From the NCBI GenBank assembly GCA_943736015.1, contig OX031065.1, positions 39,942,427-40,006,426 on the forward strand: a stretch of 64,000 bases of DNA, in the 5' to 3' direction. The translations under genes and the position numbers were made by a program. Below, one piece after another: positions 33,263 through 44,734 of this stretch (position 1 is the first letter of the stretch; the number at the start of each line of letters is the position of its first letter). The DNA is from Tridacna crocea (Eukaryota > Mollusca > Bivalvia > Cardiida > Cardiidae). Under the pieces are notes generated by a model that saw only the letters and a list, made by a program, of their open reading frames with translations, made no database searches and was not told where the DNA came from.

Positions 33263-33576
33263 CCAGCAAAGATAAAGAGAAATTATCATTTTGCGATTTG
33301 TTAACAACGTACTGTATATAAAAATGTTCTCGCGCATATCCTACAAGGCATGTAATTTTGCCGTGGATACTAAATCAAACGTGAATCCATGTATGTTTTG
33401 CCCGTGACGGTAAATCTAATGCTAATGATACTATTGGCGTACTGAAAGTAGTACTTTCTTCGGATAGTATTTGCGAAGAGAAAAAAAAAAATGGGTTTTT
33501 GAACTGTCAGCGTGAAATTATCAAAATGCTTCTGATATGGCGTTACACACCAAACAAGAATACAATGACGGTAAAT

Positions 33577-33805
33577 TTAACTCTTTACCACACGACAACA
33601 TTTTAGACTGGTTCAAATTGAAAGCATTTGCAGACGACAAAATAAATGTGACTGAAGAATCTAAATTTGATTTGGAAAGGGTAGAAAACATTGTGGAAAA
33701 AGGAGAAAATGCTGGTTACCAGTATTTTCTCCTTTTTCCACAATGTTTTATAAAGGCTTCTTTCTCAGGGGCTTCAAAAGTAGGGATTGTGTGCTAATGG
33801 GTTAA
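33577..33805. repeat. PiggyBac-type palindromic MITE
   Basis: TTAA-CTCTTTACC ... CTAATGGG-TTAA, full length, central ATGCTGGTTACCAGTAT. Confidence 0.92.
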
Positions 33806-33985
33806 AGCTGTGGAAGTATACATGTTTCCACTTTGAAAATCATTGGTGGAAAACGAGAAATCAGTCAATTATTGAGTACTTTATCCCTTTTCCACCATGT
33901 CTGCTGAGCTTTTATTATATTATTTTTTTTTCTTGAAAAACTAACTACCATGATGATCCTCAACATTATTTTCTAACGAAACAAG

Positions 33986-34047
33986 CATGGATATATAGGT
34001 GTCAAGCATGGATATATAGGTGTCAAGTATGGATATATAGGTGTCAT
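33986..34047 (+). repeat. Three tandem 20-bp units
   Basis: ATGGATATATAGGTGTCAAG three times, the last ending GTCATTAG. Confidence 0.9.
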
Positions 34048-34315
34048 TAGTGTTTGTTCTTATTGTTTAGAATTATGAATACTTTAAGTGTGGAAAGTTT
34101 AAGAAAAATCAGTTCGTTAGAAAGTACACATGTATTTTTTTTTCAAATAAACCCTTAATTTGATCAAATCATCTCCCTTGTCAACACAACAGTCTTTATA
34201 TAACCTTCTTCTTCTTCAGCTTACTCCTTTCTTTCCCATCATATGTGAATTTATTTTGACTATATCATTGAGAAATGTATATACTGATTCAGACTATGAC
34301 ACTATGACATTGATC

Positions 34316-34408
34316 TGGTCCAGATTGAAAGTTTTTGCAGACGACAAATTAACTGTGACTGAAACGAAGGGAAATAATCCTGTAGAAAACATTCATGTAG
34401 GAAAAGCT
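34316..34408. repeat. PiggyBac-type MITE, fragment
   Basis: GGTCCAGATTGAAAGTTTTT ... GTAGAAAACATTCATGTAGG only. Confidence 0.7.
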
Positions 34409-34539
34409 AAATGATCAGAAACAACACTCAGGGCCATACAGTCAGGGTTTATTTGGTAAATAGTAGATTTGTGTATATTTTCCATGTAAAATGTAAGTTT
34501 ACATATGTAATTATAAGTATGTTTACATATTGTACACTT

Positions 34540-34600
34540 TGTATATATGTATAATGGGCCGGTGGCCTGAATATACTAAAATAAATCTATCTATCTACAT
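34540..34600 (+). repeat. Probable LINE 3' tail
   Basis: GGGCCGGTGGCCTGAATATA then AATAAATCTATCTATCTAC, a common non-LTR tail form. Confidence 0.4.
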
Positions 34601-35233
34601 ATGATGCATTTTTGTATATTTTCTATTCTCAAAATCAGGCATTTATGCAACTGTTTTCAATGATACATGGATTTTCATTAGAATCATGGATATTTGTATA
34701 TTTTTCCTGTAACTTTCCTGTTTAACTGAATATTAAAGAAAGGCACTTTAAATCCAATATAAGCTGAGCTGTATATATGTATACCTTTTTCAAAGGCAAA
34801 TTTCTAAGAAAGGAGCACGGCTACCCACATCTTTTTTACAGTAGTCTCCTAGAGACATGACGAGCTTTGTATGTCCAAAGTTTTAAAAATTCTGACCGTT
34901 AGAAAAATTTGCCATATACGTTTGTAAGCTGGACAAGTTTAATATATATCATGTAATCATGTAGGCCTATTTTAGGGTATCCTTGGTGCCTTCATGGCTG
35001 TAATGAGAAACTTCCGAGTAATCCCCCCCCCCCCCGCGTCATTTATTACGCAAATCTAAGTGTCCTTTTGGAAGACTTCAAATCTCAAGCCTTGTACTGC
35101 CTGAATACAGAATAGACATGAAAAGCCAAGCTACCCCTGAATGAAATATTTCTCGGGTGACAAAAAGCGCCAAAATAATGCAAACAAACACGTACATGTA
35201 TTCTACTGCATAGGCCTACAGATCTTATAATAT

Positions 35234-35477
35234 GGCTTGCAACACGCGAAAAGGGACATTCCAACATTTACGTGAAGTGTCCGCGCAGGCTATTCCGAAA
35301 CTACTCTTTCCGTTGTTAGTAATGTTCTGTTTTTGCGCAAGTCTACTGTAGCACGAAATCTTATGTAGTCATAAAATGCCGTTTCGGATTAGCCTGCGCG
35401 GACTGGGCAGGTTGATCCAAGACGACACCTTACGCGAATATCCGAGTGCCCCTTTTTGGCGTGTTGCAAGCCATGTA
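35234..35477. repeat. Foldback/TIR element
   Basis: ATGGCTTGCAACACGC and GCGTGTTGCAAGCCAT are perfect inverse ends; inside, inverse GTCCGCGCAGGCTATTCCGA and TTCGGATTAGCCTGCGCGGA. Confidence 0.85.
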
Positions 35478-35689
35478 TGGATGGCATATCTTTGATTTAT
35501 TTTGTAAATAAATTAATGAATGCAAATATGAATGAATGAAGGAAGGAAGGATAATATGAACGAAATAATATATATGGAACTTCAGAGGAGAAATGGGAAA
35601 TGCGGGAGCGAAAAAGAGACAGGAAGAATGTGCGTATCAAGACAAGAAAGCCATAGTCGCTCTGTATCTCTCCACCGGCTTATAATAAG

Positions 35690-35897
35690 AGAAACTTTTG
35701 GACTAGACCAAACTGAAAGCATTTGCAGACAATTCAACTCTTGCTGAAAAGATGGTTTCTGTATATGATAGAGTAGAAAACATTGTGCGAAAAGGATAAA
35801 ATGCTGGTTACCAGCATTTTCTCCTTTTCCCACAATGTTTTCAAAAGGCTTCTTTTCTAGACCCGTAAAAACCAGGGATTGTCTGGGAAAAGGTTAA
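35690..35897. repeat. PiggyBac-type palindromic MITE
   Basis: GGACTAGACCAAACTGAAAG ... GGGAAAAGG-TTAA; left end decayed. Confidence 0.85.
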
Positions 35898-35987
35898 CAC
35901 GCCTACACACTGAAGAGACCTTACGAACTTGCTCCTGTTCAACGTTACTACCCCTGTCAGTTTTACGTACCCGCTCGAGTAAAAAAC

Positions 35988-36014
35988 ATGGCTGCGCCCA
36001 CAAGATTACACAAG
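35988..36014 (+). other. Putative first coding mini-exon in left TIR
   Basis: AAAAAAC precedes ATG; nine codons (MAAPTRLHK) end at AAG|GTAAGC. The sequence is identical to the inverse of 39375-39401, while the surrounding arm differs at several bases. Inferred transposon-gene first exon. Confidence 0.5.
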
Positions 36015-36659
36015 GTAAGCACAAAAACATAATATTTTTAACATGTTATTGAATAGATAAGCAGTTGCAGGTTGTCGCACGGAATGTCTGGGATGTCAGT
36101 GCACGTTAATCTTAAGTTCTTTTGGTAGTTAATCGTTTGTTGAATACGTTTAATCCAACAAAGTTTCGTCGGCGACTACGATTTCTGGAAAAACACTACG
36201 TGGAGTCTCCAAAAACCTTTGTAAAACATATACACTCGATATTCTGAAGTGTGTGCCGTGTCATATAACCAATACAGTGATTATCCTCAGAACTATAAAC
36301 CGATAAAAAATCAAGTTGCAGTTATTAAAGGATATTTTGCCATTTTTACATTACAACGTAAGATGCTCCTAAATTCAATACAACGATTCAGCTTCTGAGC
36401 TGAAAAAACGGTAAGCGTATGGGTTTGTGTTACAGTGAACAATTTTGTTATTTTGGTCAAGATTCCATATTAATTATCGTAGTCACAGTCGTAGTGTAAT
36501 TAAATAAATACTTGAATGGAAGTACAATTCTAAAACACGTTGAACTCTTTTTTCTATCAATAGGCCTAATGTTACTGGGAATGTATTCAGGCGATCTCGG
36601 GTTCTCTGTTTCCATCCTCAATTTTATTAAGCTGTCAGAATCAGACACCCATCGTTAAA

Positions 36660-36660
36660 C

Positions 36661-36728
<68 letters not shown>
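36660..36728 (+). repeat. (GA)n microsatellite
   Basis: About 34 GA units, inside the 3.6-kb element. Confidence 0.97.
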
Positions 36729-38318
36729 GTAGCCTTAGGTAGACTGGTCTTTGAACATAAAGAAAATTGACCTAAAACGAAAAGTCTCGGTCCACTTCCG
36801 CCTGCGCGGAATGCACTAGCTGACCTGGGCAGATTCTTTTCGCAGATGCATTAAGCCCTTTTTTCACAGAGTATCGCTGATCAATATTTAAAGCATAGTA
36901 TTAGATATTACTAGTTACTTTTAGGTGTGCCGCTTACAAGGCATACGAATGGTTGTTCGTTGATGATCATTATTATTAAATCATATTCACGAAAACGAGT
37001 CTCTTGATGACGATATCGAAGATGGTATTTATAATAGTTATGGATCCTCTGCACGATAGTTATGATAGATATCCTTTGCATGATACTGTCTGTCATCAAG
37101 CTCTTCATCTTTATCACAGGAATTTCACATTCTATAACCAAAATAAATGATCAAATATGGAAAAAAAATCTCCCCTATATAATGTAAACACAAGGAATGC
37201 AACGTCTCGATTGTCTCATTCAAAATCCTAGTATCCAACTGTCTCATAGGAATACGGAAGTTGCGCCTATATTTTTTGCAAATCTTCTAAAACTATTAAA
37301 ACAAACAAAAAGTGAAGTTAGGTATTCTCGTATTTTGTGAATATTATAATTGATTGTATGCGTAACATCGGTATTCGGGAATGTTACTCGATAATACATT
37401 GATAAAGTGCGACTTTATATCCAGATATTGTGATTTTATCATCGGGACTGAGCCATAAATTAAACTGCTCATTGCAGGAAGTCCTTATAGCTATCAATAG
37501 TGGTGGGCCGACTATGATCGACTATAGTCGAAAGTTATTTGGTTTTGGCTTCCGATTCCGATAATCGATTGAGAAAACCCGGAATCGATTGTAGTCGGTT
37601 CTTGAAGTCACTTGGTGCGTAAACTTGAATTTTTGGTTTTGTGACTATTATTAATCACAATCTTCGATTTAACAGTGAATAACAAACATCAAAATTGGCC
37701 GGAAAAATGAGAAAGACATTTTTGTCCATGGATTATCTGACAAAACTTGACAACTCGACACGCTTCTCATTTGATCCCTGAGCCCGGGTTTTGAGACTTG
37801 GAAATTTGAAATGATCTGTCTTTGACAATGGAAAGTATCTGACGCATGAAATTATCGTGTAGAGCTTCATAAAATCTAGCTTGCGCTCATCCGGCAGAAA
37901 ATTGGGCTAAACACGATCAGTATAAAATGCGAAGGACACGCGGATGATAATGAGAGAGTTGAGTGTTGGAAGCTAAATTTCAGGGTTCATGACTGAAAAA
38001 ATGTTGTTTTATGAAATAAAAATATAGATCTATTGCAGACAGGTGGGGTGGGGGTTGAAATCGTCGTCTGCAAATGCTTTAAATATGTCTGATTGTTTTT
38101 TGTTTTTAACTCGTTTGGAAATTAAAATATATGAAAAAATGAACAGTATTGATTATTCATGTGTTAAAACAATAAAACAGAATAAAGTGTTTTACTTGAA
38201 ATCTTTATAACGTCTCATCTGAAGGTAAAAATGTCTCATTACTTTTGAAAATGTCCAATTGGTTTTCAAAAACAGGAGACATTGTCTCATTGAAAAAAAA
38301 ATTCTTTACCGACCACCG
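36729..38318. other. Interior of 3.6-kb element, unrecognised
   Basis: Includes a stretch rich in ATCGATT/AATCGAT (37490-37600) that starts GTGGTGGGCCGAC, possibly another transposon end. No transposase frame. Confidence 0.35.
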
Positions 38319-38767
38319 TTAGCCTAGCGATAGACAATAAAAAATGTACCTGCGGCATTCGGCGATTCCTCAGTAGACACCTTTTAACCGGAAATATTCG
38401 TCATGTTTTACTTTTTTTTGACAATTTCTATCCATCGAGGAGGCCATTCGCTGACGTCACGGGATTCCCAGGAAGAGCCAGGAAGTGTATTTTCGGATTA
38501 CGTATCTTTTCTTTAAAAGAGAACACGGTAAAATACTTTGTTAGTTACTTCTAGAAAAATCTTAAGTATCATGTGATGTCCATAAATAATCTTAACAACG
38601 AAAACAAATATGGTAATACGTAATCCGAAAATACGCTTCCTGGCTCTTCCCATGACGTCAGCGAATGGCCTCCTCGATGAATAGAAATTGTCTCTGGTTA
38701 AAAGGTGTCTACTGAGGAATCGCCCAATGTCGCAGGTACATTTTTGTGTTGTCTATTGCTAGACTAA
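38319..38767. repeat. Foldback element with CRE palindrome in each arm
   Basis: Arms of about 200 bp (CCTAGCGATAGACAAT ... ATTGCTAGACTAAAG inverse), containing TGACGTCA at 38452-38459 and 38653-38660 and the inverse pair AGGAGGCCATTCGCTGACGT / ACGTCAGCGAATGGCCTCCT. Confidence 0.88.
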
Positions 38768-39374
38768 AGGAAATTACGATCAATGTTTGTTTCGTGGGTG
38801 ATTTGGGGTAGGAAAGGCTGTCTTATGTTGGCGCTTGCAATCGAGAAGTTGTATTCCTTGTGTTTATATTATATAGGGGAAAGAAAAACCGAAAGATGGA
38901 CAAGTAGACAGTTATACATATTGATTAAAAAAAGGGAAAGAAATCATTAAACTCGTACACATTCACATTATGATATCGTTCTCTGTTTCAATTCAGGAAC
39001 TGGATCGTTTATTGTGTTCTGGAGCGTGGAGCGTTGCCTACAAAAATTGACAGAAAAGTGCTTTTTAATGGATGTCGTATAGTTTTTGTTTTCAACTGTG
39101 GTGAATAAAGCATATGTGATTCACTTGACACAACACAAACTTCAGATTATTGTGTTTTGAAGCTTAAAAAAGCTTTTTGCTGACTTCCGTCTGTTGATTA
39201 TTCAGAAATCGCAGTCGCTGACGGAAGTTCGTTGGATTAAACGCCGTTGACAAATAACAAACCACCAAAGGAACAATACAGAAATATGCACTGACATCCC
39301 AGACATTCCGTGCGACAACCATCTACAGCACATCTGCTCATCTGGTTGTTATAGAAGTATGTTTTTCTGCTTAC

Positions 39375-39401
39375 CTTGTGTAATCTTGTGGGCGCAGCCA
39401 T
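39375..39401 (-). other. Putative first coding mini-exon in right TIR
   Basis: Same nine codons and GTAAGC donor on the minus strand, pointing inward. Confidence 0.5.
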
Positions 39402-39574
39402 GATTTTTACTCGAGCGGGTACGTAAAATTGACAGGGGCAGTAACGCTGACCAAGGGCAAGTTCGTGAGGTCTCTCCAGTGTGACCTATCGATGCACAGA
39501 CTGACAGACAGATGCATGCGCCAGAAAAATAGGGCCATGACTCAAGCCTAATGGTCCATAGCTAGTAGAGTAAA

Positions 39575-41093
39575 CAAGAGGACCATGATGGTCCTATATC
39601 GCTCACCTGAGTACTAAGCAGTAAAGGTCTACAATGAAGATAAATACCAAATATCAAAGTTCAAGGCTAAATATTTCTGATTTCCTTCTTTGTTCCTATG
39701 TTTCAAACTTGTGATCCCCGGGGCGGGGCCAGTTTTGACCCCAGGGGCATCATATGAACAATCTTGGTAGAAGTCCACTAGAAGATGCTACATACCAAAT
39801 ATCAAAGCTCTGCACCTTCTAGTTTCAAAGAAGAAGATTTTTAAAGTTTTCCTTCTTTTTTCCTATGTTTCAAACTTATGACACCCAGGGAGGGGCCAGT
39901 TTTGACCCCAGGGGCATCATATAAACAATCTTGGTGGAGGTCCACTAGAAGATGCTACATACCAAATATCAAAGCTCTAAACCTTCAAGTTTCAGAGAAG
40001 ATTTTTAAAGTTTTCCTTCTTTTTTCCTATGTTTCAAACTTATGACCACCGGGGAGGGGCCAGTTTTGACCCCAGGGGCATCATATGAACAATCTTGGTA
40101 GAAGTCCACTAGGAGATGCTACATACCAAATATCAAAGCTCTGCACCTTTTAGTTTCAGAGAAGATTTTTAAAGTTTTCCTTCTTTGTTTTGATGTTTCA
40201 ACCTTGTGACACCCAGGGAGGGGCCAGTTTTGACACCAGGGGCATCATATGTACAAACTCGGTAGAGTTCCACTAGGAGATGGTACATACCAAAAATCAA
40301 AGCTCTGCAACTTCTAGTTTCAGAGAAGAATTTAAAAGTTTTACTTCTTTGTTCCTATGTTTCAAATTTGTGACCCCCGAGGCCGTGCCAGTTTTGACCC
40401 CAAGGCATCATATGAACAAGCTTGGTAGAGGTCTACTAGGAGATGTTACATACCAAATATCAAAGCTCTGCACCTTCTAGTTTTAGAAAAATTTTTTTAA
40501 AGTTTCGCTTCCTTGTTCCTATGTTTCAAACTTGTGACCCCCTGGGACCGGGCCAGTTTTGACCCCAAGGGCATCATATGAACAATCTTGGTAGAGGTCC
40601 ACTAGAAGATGGTACATACCAAATATCAAAGCTCTGCACCTTCTAGTTTCAGAGAAGATTTTTAAAGTTTTCCTTCTTTGTTGTGATGTTTCAACTTTGT
40701 GACACCCAGGGAGGGGCTAGTTTTGACCCCAGGGGCATCATATGTACAAACTCGGTAGAGGTCTACTAGGAGATGGTACATACCAAATATCAAAGCTCTG
40801 CACCTTCTAGTTTCAGAGAAGATGATTTCCAAAGATTTTGCTCTTTTTTTTTCCTTTTGGTTGCCATGGCAACCAGAGTTATGCCTGAAATTCAATCTCT
40901 TGAACAACTTTGGTAGAGCTTCACCCTAGGAACATCCCTGCCAAGTTTCATTAAGATTGTCCCTGTGGTTTAGGAGGAGGAGATGTTTAAAGAAATCGTG
41001 GTTGACGCAAGACGCACGTCGCACGACGGACGAGGGACATTGGGCGATCACAAAAGCTCACCATGAGCACTTCGTGCTCAGGTGAGCGAAAAA
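39575..41093 (-). mobile_element. Pearl/HINE-like element, subfamily A, complete
   Basis: Starts CAAGAG, hairpin GGACCATGATGGTCC, then CGCTCACCTGAG. Seven units of about 165 bp follow (marker CAGTTTTGACCCCAGGGGCA). A shared module with GGTTGCCATGGCAACC and a short ACG-rich stretch comes next, then GAGCACTTCGTGCTCAGGTGAGC and GAAAAA. Reading on the minus strand puts the hairpin and CTCTTG at the 3' end, as in Helitron2/Helentron derivatives. The structure matches bivalve 'pearl' repeats. No coding capacity. Confidence 0.8.
40859..40874. promoter_or_regulatory. Perfect X-box (RFX-type) palindrome
   Basis: GGTTGCCATGGCAACC. It fits the RFX consensus GTNRCC-N-RGYAAC on both strands. Whether it is bound is unknown. 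Confidence 0.6.
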
Positions 41094-41602
41094 GACTATG
41101 TACAATGGTCATGCATCACTCACCTGAGTCCTCACTAAGACAATGCGATCTGGAAATCCAGGTCCGTTGGTCATGAGGGAGTGCCCTTGAGTAAAATACT
41201 GTAGAATCAAAGCTAAATACTAGTGATTCCAAACAAAAAAGACACGATTTTGCCATGGTAAGACTGAAAAAAAAACTTGACAGAGTTGTATCAATCAATC
41301 AACCTATTCCTTCATGCATCCATCCATCAATTCAAGCCTGTTAGAACACTGGAAAAGTTGATCATAAGGGTAATGAAGGAAGCAACAGTTACTACAAAGC
41401 ACTTTATTCAAATTACACCGACAGACAGAGAAAAGATACAAAATATTACACACTGTCAAATAATAATACATAGATGCTTCCACACTTCAATAAATTAATT
41501 GATGATTATTTATATAGAAATATGCATACAAAATAGCTTTGTGATATACATGTATAAAAAGCAGACAGAATTAAAACTTAAGTTAATTTCTGTGTTGCAT
41601 GA
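41094..41602. other. Nothing recognised
   Basis: Starts with a fragment like a pearl start (CGATCTGG ... CACTCACCTGAGTCC, 41109-41160); otherwise AT-rich. Confidence 0.35.
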
Positions 41603-41932
41603 TAACTTTTTACCAAAGAACCCTGTTTTTCCCCCAGACTTTAGTTTTGTAAACAATAAGGGAAAAGGAGAAAAATCTGGGCACTAGATCTATTTGAACT
41701 GTCATCTGCAAATGCCTTGAATTTTAAAAAGTTTATTATTTTGTTATGTTGTGAAGAATTTCAATTATCAGGCCTTAAATGATTAAAATTGTCTGTGATA
41801 AGGCAGATGACATTGTGGGAAAAAGAGAAAATGCTGGTTACCAGGATTTCCTTCTTCTCCCACAATGTTTCCCTGTTTGTTTTCAAAAGCTTCTTCCTGA
41901 GAGGTTTAAATTTGTGATTGAGTGGTAAAGGG
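41603..41932. repeat. Two degraded piggyBac-type MITE copies
   Basis: 41603-41762 (GGGAAAAGGAGAAAAATCTG, GTCATCTGCAAATGCCTTGA) and 41790-41932 (GTGGGAAAAAGAGAAAATGC ... GTGGTAAAGGGT). Confidence 0.65.
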
Positions 41933-42111
41933 TAAAAAAAACTTCGGGACTGAGAGACAAAAGTTGAAAATATATGATAGTTATTGTCATGATGAAGTTA
42001 TCATGTAACCCTCATCCTACCACATAAGACTGTTGATGATTACATAAGAATTTTTTTCTAAATGTATGAACAGTAGGCTTTACTTACATGATCTAAACAA
42101 CTGATAAATAG

Positions 42112-42178
42112 CGGATGGTTTAGAGAAAGATCAGACTGCACATATGTGCAGGCTGATCTTGCTTTACACTCTTCCGGA
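42112..42178. repeat. GATCAGACT hairpin repeat
   Basis: AGAAAGATCAGACTGCACAT and ATGTGCAGGCTGATCTTGCT are inverse. Confidence 0.75.
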
Positions 42179-42838
42179 AAGTTATCTATGGTCGCAAATG
42201 ACAGGATATGGGTCAACTTGATTGTTCATTAATTTTGTTGATAAAATGAAAAACAGTGATGTCCATTTCATTATTTATGACTATTGTAACTTGCCCTTAA
42301 ACATGTAAAATCCAATACTGAACATGCCCAGAAAATATTATAGGACAAGCTTAAATGAAATTGCATTTTAACCTCCCAACCCTGTGTGAAGAAGAATATT
42401 TACATTAATGTGTATAATACAAGATCAAAACATAGATTTTATTCACTCTAAGAAAAGCATACACACCAATTTGCAAACATAAATTTAAATACACTGGAAT
42501 GACATTTAGATAGACAGATTTTGGGATCTATTCATAAGAACATATTTGCAAATGTCATAAATACTAAAGAAAAATGTTTCTGGTTTTGCAAAAACTGTTT
42601 CTGGGTCTGCTATGTGATGGCAACTGCATTCGGCCCCAAATATAAGACATGAAAGTATATCTTACAATACAAACTGAGCTAACTTATAAACTGCTATTTT
42701 TTATTTCTCCTACAAATTTGACCAAGTAGATCCATTAGAAAGCAAAATGGAAACAAGCTCTATCTGTATCTTGACATTGGCCATGAAATTGTAATGGTAA
42801 GGCTCTCCAGTCTGCCAAAAGTAGGCCTGTCTTTTTTA
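42179..42838. other. Nothing recognised
   Basis: AT-rich downstream flank of the receptor gene. Confidence 0.35.
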
Positions 42839-43059
42839 TTAACCCTTTACCAAACGACAAAATTTTACACTGGTCCAAATTAAAAGCACATGGTGACGAC
42901 AAACATAACTAAAAAATTGTAATTTCTTTCCAGCTGGGTAGCAAACGTGGGAAAAGGAGAAAATGCAGGTTACAGGCATTTTCTCCTTTTCCCACAATGT
43001 TTTCATAAGGCTTCTATCTCAGTGTAGTAAAAACTTGGGACTGTTTGGTGAAGGGTTAA
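42839..43059. repeat. PiggyBac-type palindromic MITE
   Basis: TTAA-CCCTTTACC ... GTGAAGGG-TTAA; central AAATGCAGGTTACAGGCATT. Confidence 0.9.
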
Positions 43060-43114
43060 AGAGTGAACACTTTGGTTGGCCAACAGTGGTATCTATGAGC
43101 CAAAAAAAAGCTTA

Positions 43115-43343
43115 GGAACCCTTTAGCAAACAACAATATTTGGGATGTGACCAAACTGAAAGCATTTGCAGACAACAAATTAAACGCTGATGAAATGATG
43201 ATTTCTCTCTATGATTGAGTAGAAAACACTGAGGAAAAAGGAGAAAATGCTGATTACCAGCATTTTCTCCTTTTCCCGCAGTGTTTTCCAAAGACTTCTT
43301 CTTTAGGGTCGTTAAAAGTAGGCATTATGTGGTAAAAACTTAA
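43115..43343. repeat. PiggyBac-type palindromic MITE
   Basis: GGAACCCTTTAGC ... GGTAAAAACTTAA; central AAATGCTGATTACCAGCATT. Confidence 0.88.
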
Positions 43344-43451
43344 GGGATATTACCATCGTTGTTGCCACACAGAGTCATTCCATCAAAATGGTTTTACATA
43401 TCAAATGAAGTCATTTTTCACTGTATACATGTACCTTTAACAAGTTCACTT

Positions 43452-43575
43452 ACAAGCCTTTGCCACACAATCCTGATTTTAATGGCCTTCAGCAAAATGG
43501 CTTTTGAAAATTTTTTGGGAAAAAGAGAAAATGCTGGTAACTAGCATTTTCTCCTTTCCCCAAAATGTTTTTTTT
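43452..43575. repeat. PiggyBac-type MITE, left half plus hairpin
   Basis: TTTGCCACACAATCCTGATT ... CTCCTTTCCCCAAAATG. Confidence 0.75.
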
Positions 43576-43798
43576 TCTTTTAAAAGACAATTTTTTTCAT
43601 TTAAGCCATACGTGGCCATCTAGTAATGTTTTGGATTTAGGTAAGTTCAAAATATTAAAGTTAGGTACAGAGTTTCTTTCTATATTTTTCCATCTTACTC
43701 AACCAATTACCTTTATAGACTTTCTGAAAACCTTCCACATACTAGCAATAGGTCACACAGGACAGATATATATGAACAAAACACAATCAACCCTGTTA

Positions 43799-43865
43799 TT
43801 AAATGACCCTGAAAGAAAAGACTTTTGAAAACATTGAGAGAACAGAAGAAAATGCTGGTAACTAA
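43799..43865. repeat. PiggyBac-type MITE, fragment
   Basis: AAATGACCCTGAAAGAAAAG ... GAAGAAAATGCTGGTAACTA. Confidence 0.65.
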
Positions 43866-44069
43866 TCCTGAATTGAACCTGAAAACAGTCCTGTGGAACA
43901 ATCCTCTCTAAATAAGGGAAAATACTGGTAATGATTAGTTGTTTTCTTTTTCAAACTTATTTTTTAAATGTCCCTATCAAAGACAAAGGGATTCGATATT
44001 AATGATAGCAATATTTGGTAACTGGTTTGTTAAAATCTAGTTTCATTGTAAGATAGTTTTTTTCTTATT

Positions 44070-44734
44070 TCAATCCTCATGATTCAAGTTGTACGCGGCA
44101 AGTTTCAAACGCAACAGAGGTGACTGTGTAATTAATGGTGTATCGCTGGTTGGTGTTCTTTGAACCCTCATCATCTTTGGTGATTGATTGGAGAAAGTAC
44201 TGTCATGTGACATCTTCCTTTGTTGCCCTGGTGATGGGGTATTCATGCTTCTTACTGTTCCTCTTTTTACACCAAACTGTGGAGAGTATGAGGAAGTAGA
44301 GAAAGTATTTTCTCTAGATAGGGTACCAGTAGGTACCTCCTCAACAGGAGAGTAGTCTCGCAGACCCTTACGACCTTGACCTGGTGTTGTGTTATAAATA
44401 TCATTTTCATAAACAGACATACTGTTATCCATTTCTTCATAATCATGGTTATTGTAAATGTTAATTGGATGCTTTTTGTCTATACTATAATTTCTTTGAC
44501 CTGGTGAGAGGTTTTCATCCAACTTAGACTTAAGTATTGGAGGAGGGGCAACATAGATATTTGGTGTCATGTTGTATCTAGTCTTTTTCTGACTGACTGT
44601 CTGTTGATGACGTTTTTGTTGCCGCTGAAACTGGAGGTATAGTGTGATTGCCATACAGAGGAAAACCACACCAAATGAACAGGCTGTTACAATAACAAAT
44701 AGAGTCATCTCATCCATGGAGGGTATAGAGTGAC
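44070..44734 (-). CDS. Receptor last exon: transmembrane helix and cytoplasmic tail
   Basis: 665-bp terminal exon with stop at its low-coordinate end. A short juxtamembrane stretch (HSIPSMDEM) leads into a helix of about 24 residues (TLFVIVTACSFGVVFLCMAI), then a basic stop-transfer stretch (QRQQKRHQQ) and about 180 cytoplasmic residues. The tail has several Tyr motifs: NIYVAP, DYEEMDN (YxxM, the consensus for PI3K p85 SH2 binding), VYENDIYN and DYSPVEE. It also has many Ser/Thr-Pro sites (LSPGQ, TPSPGQ, NQSPK). No NPxY endocytosis motif is seen, unlike LDLR-family tails. The signalling role is inferred. Confidence 0.85.

Larger units (their letters stand above)
35906..39483. mobile_element. 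3.6-kb TIR element with mini-exon in both arms
   Basis: Ends CACACTGAAGAGACC and its inverse GGTCTCTCCAGTGTG begin inverted repeats of about 200 bp (35906-36106; 39287-39483), including GTACCCGCTCGAGTAAAAA and GGTTGTCGCACGGAATGTCT. Each arm holds the same 27-nt ATG-to-splice-donor segment. CAC ends suggest the CMC/Transib range; no target duplication could be fixed and no transposase is visible. A nested foldback lies at 38319-38767. Confidence 0.75.

Noticed and set aside
33006..33269. Arg/Glu- or Ser/Leu-rich frames
   Set aside because: Translations of a GA/GT microsatellite.
37488..37620. hAT-type transposon end (GTGGTGGGCCGAC)
   Set aside because: No matching inverse end or 8-bp duplication could be found.
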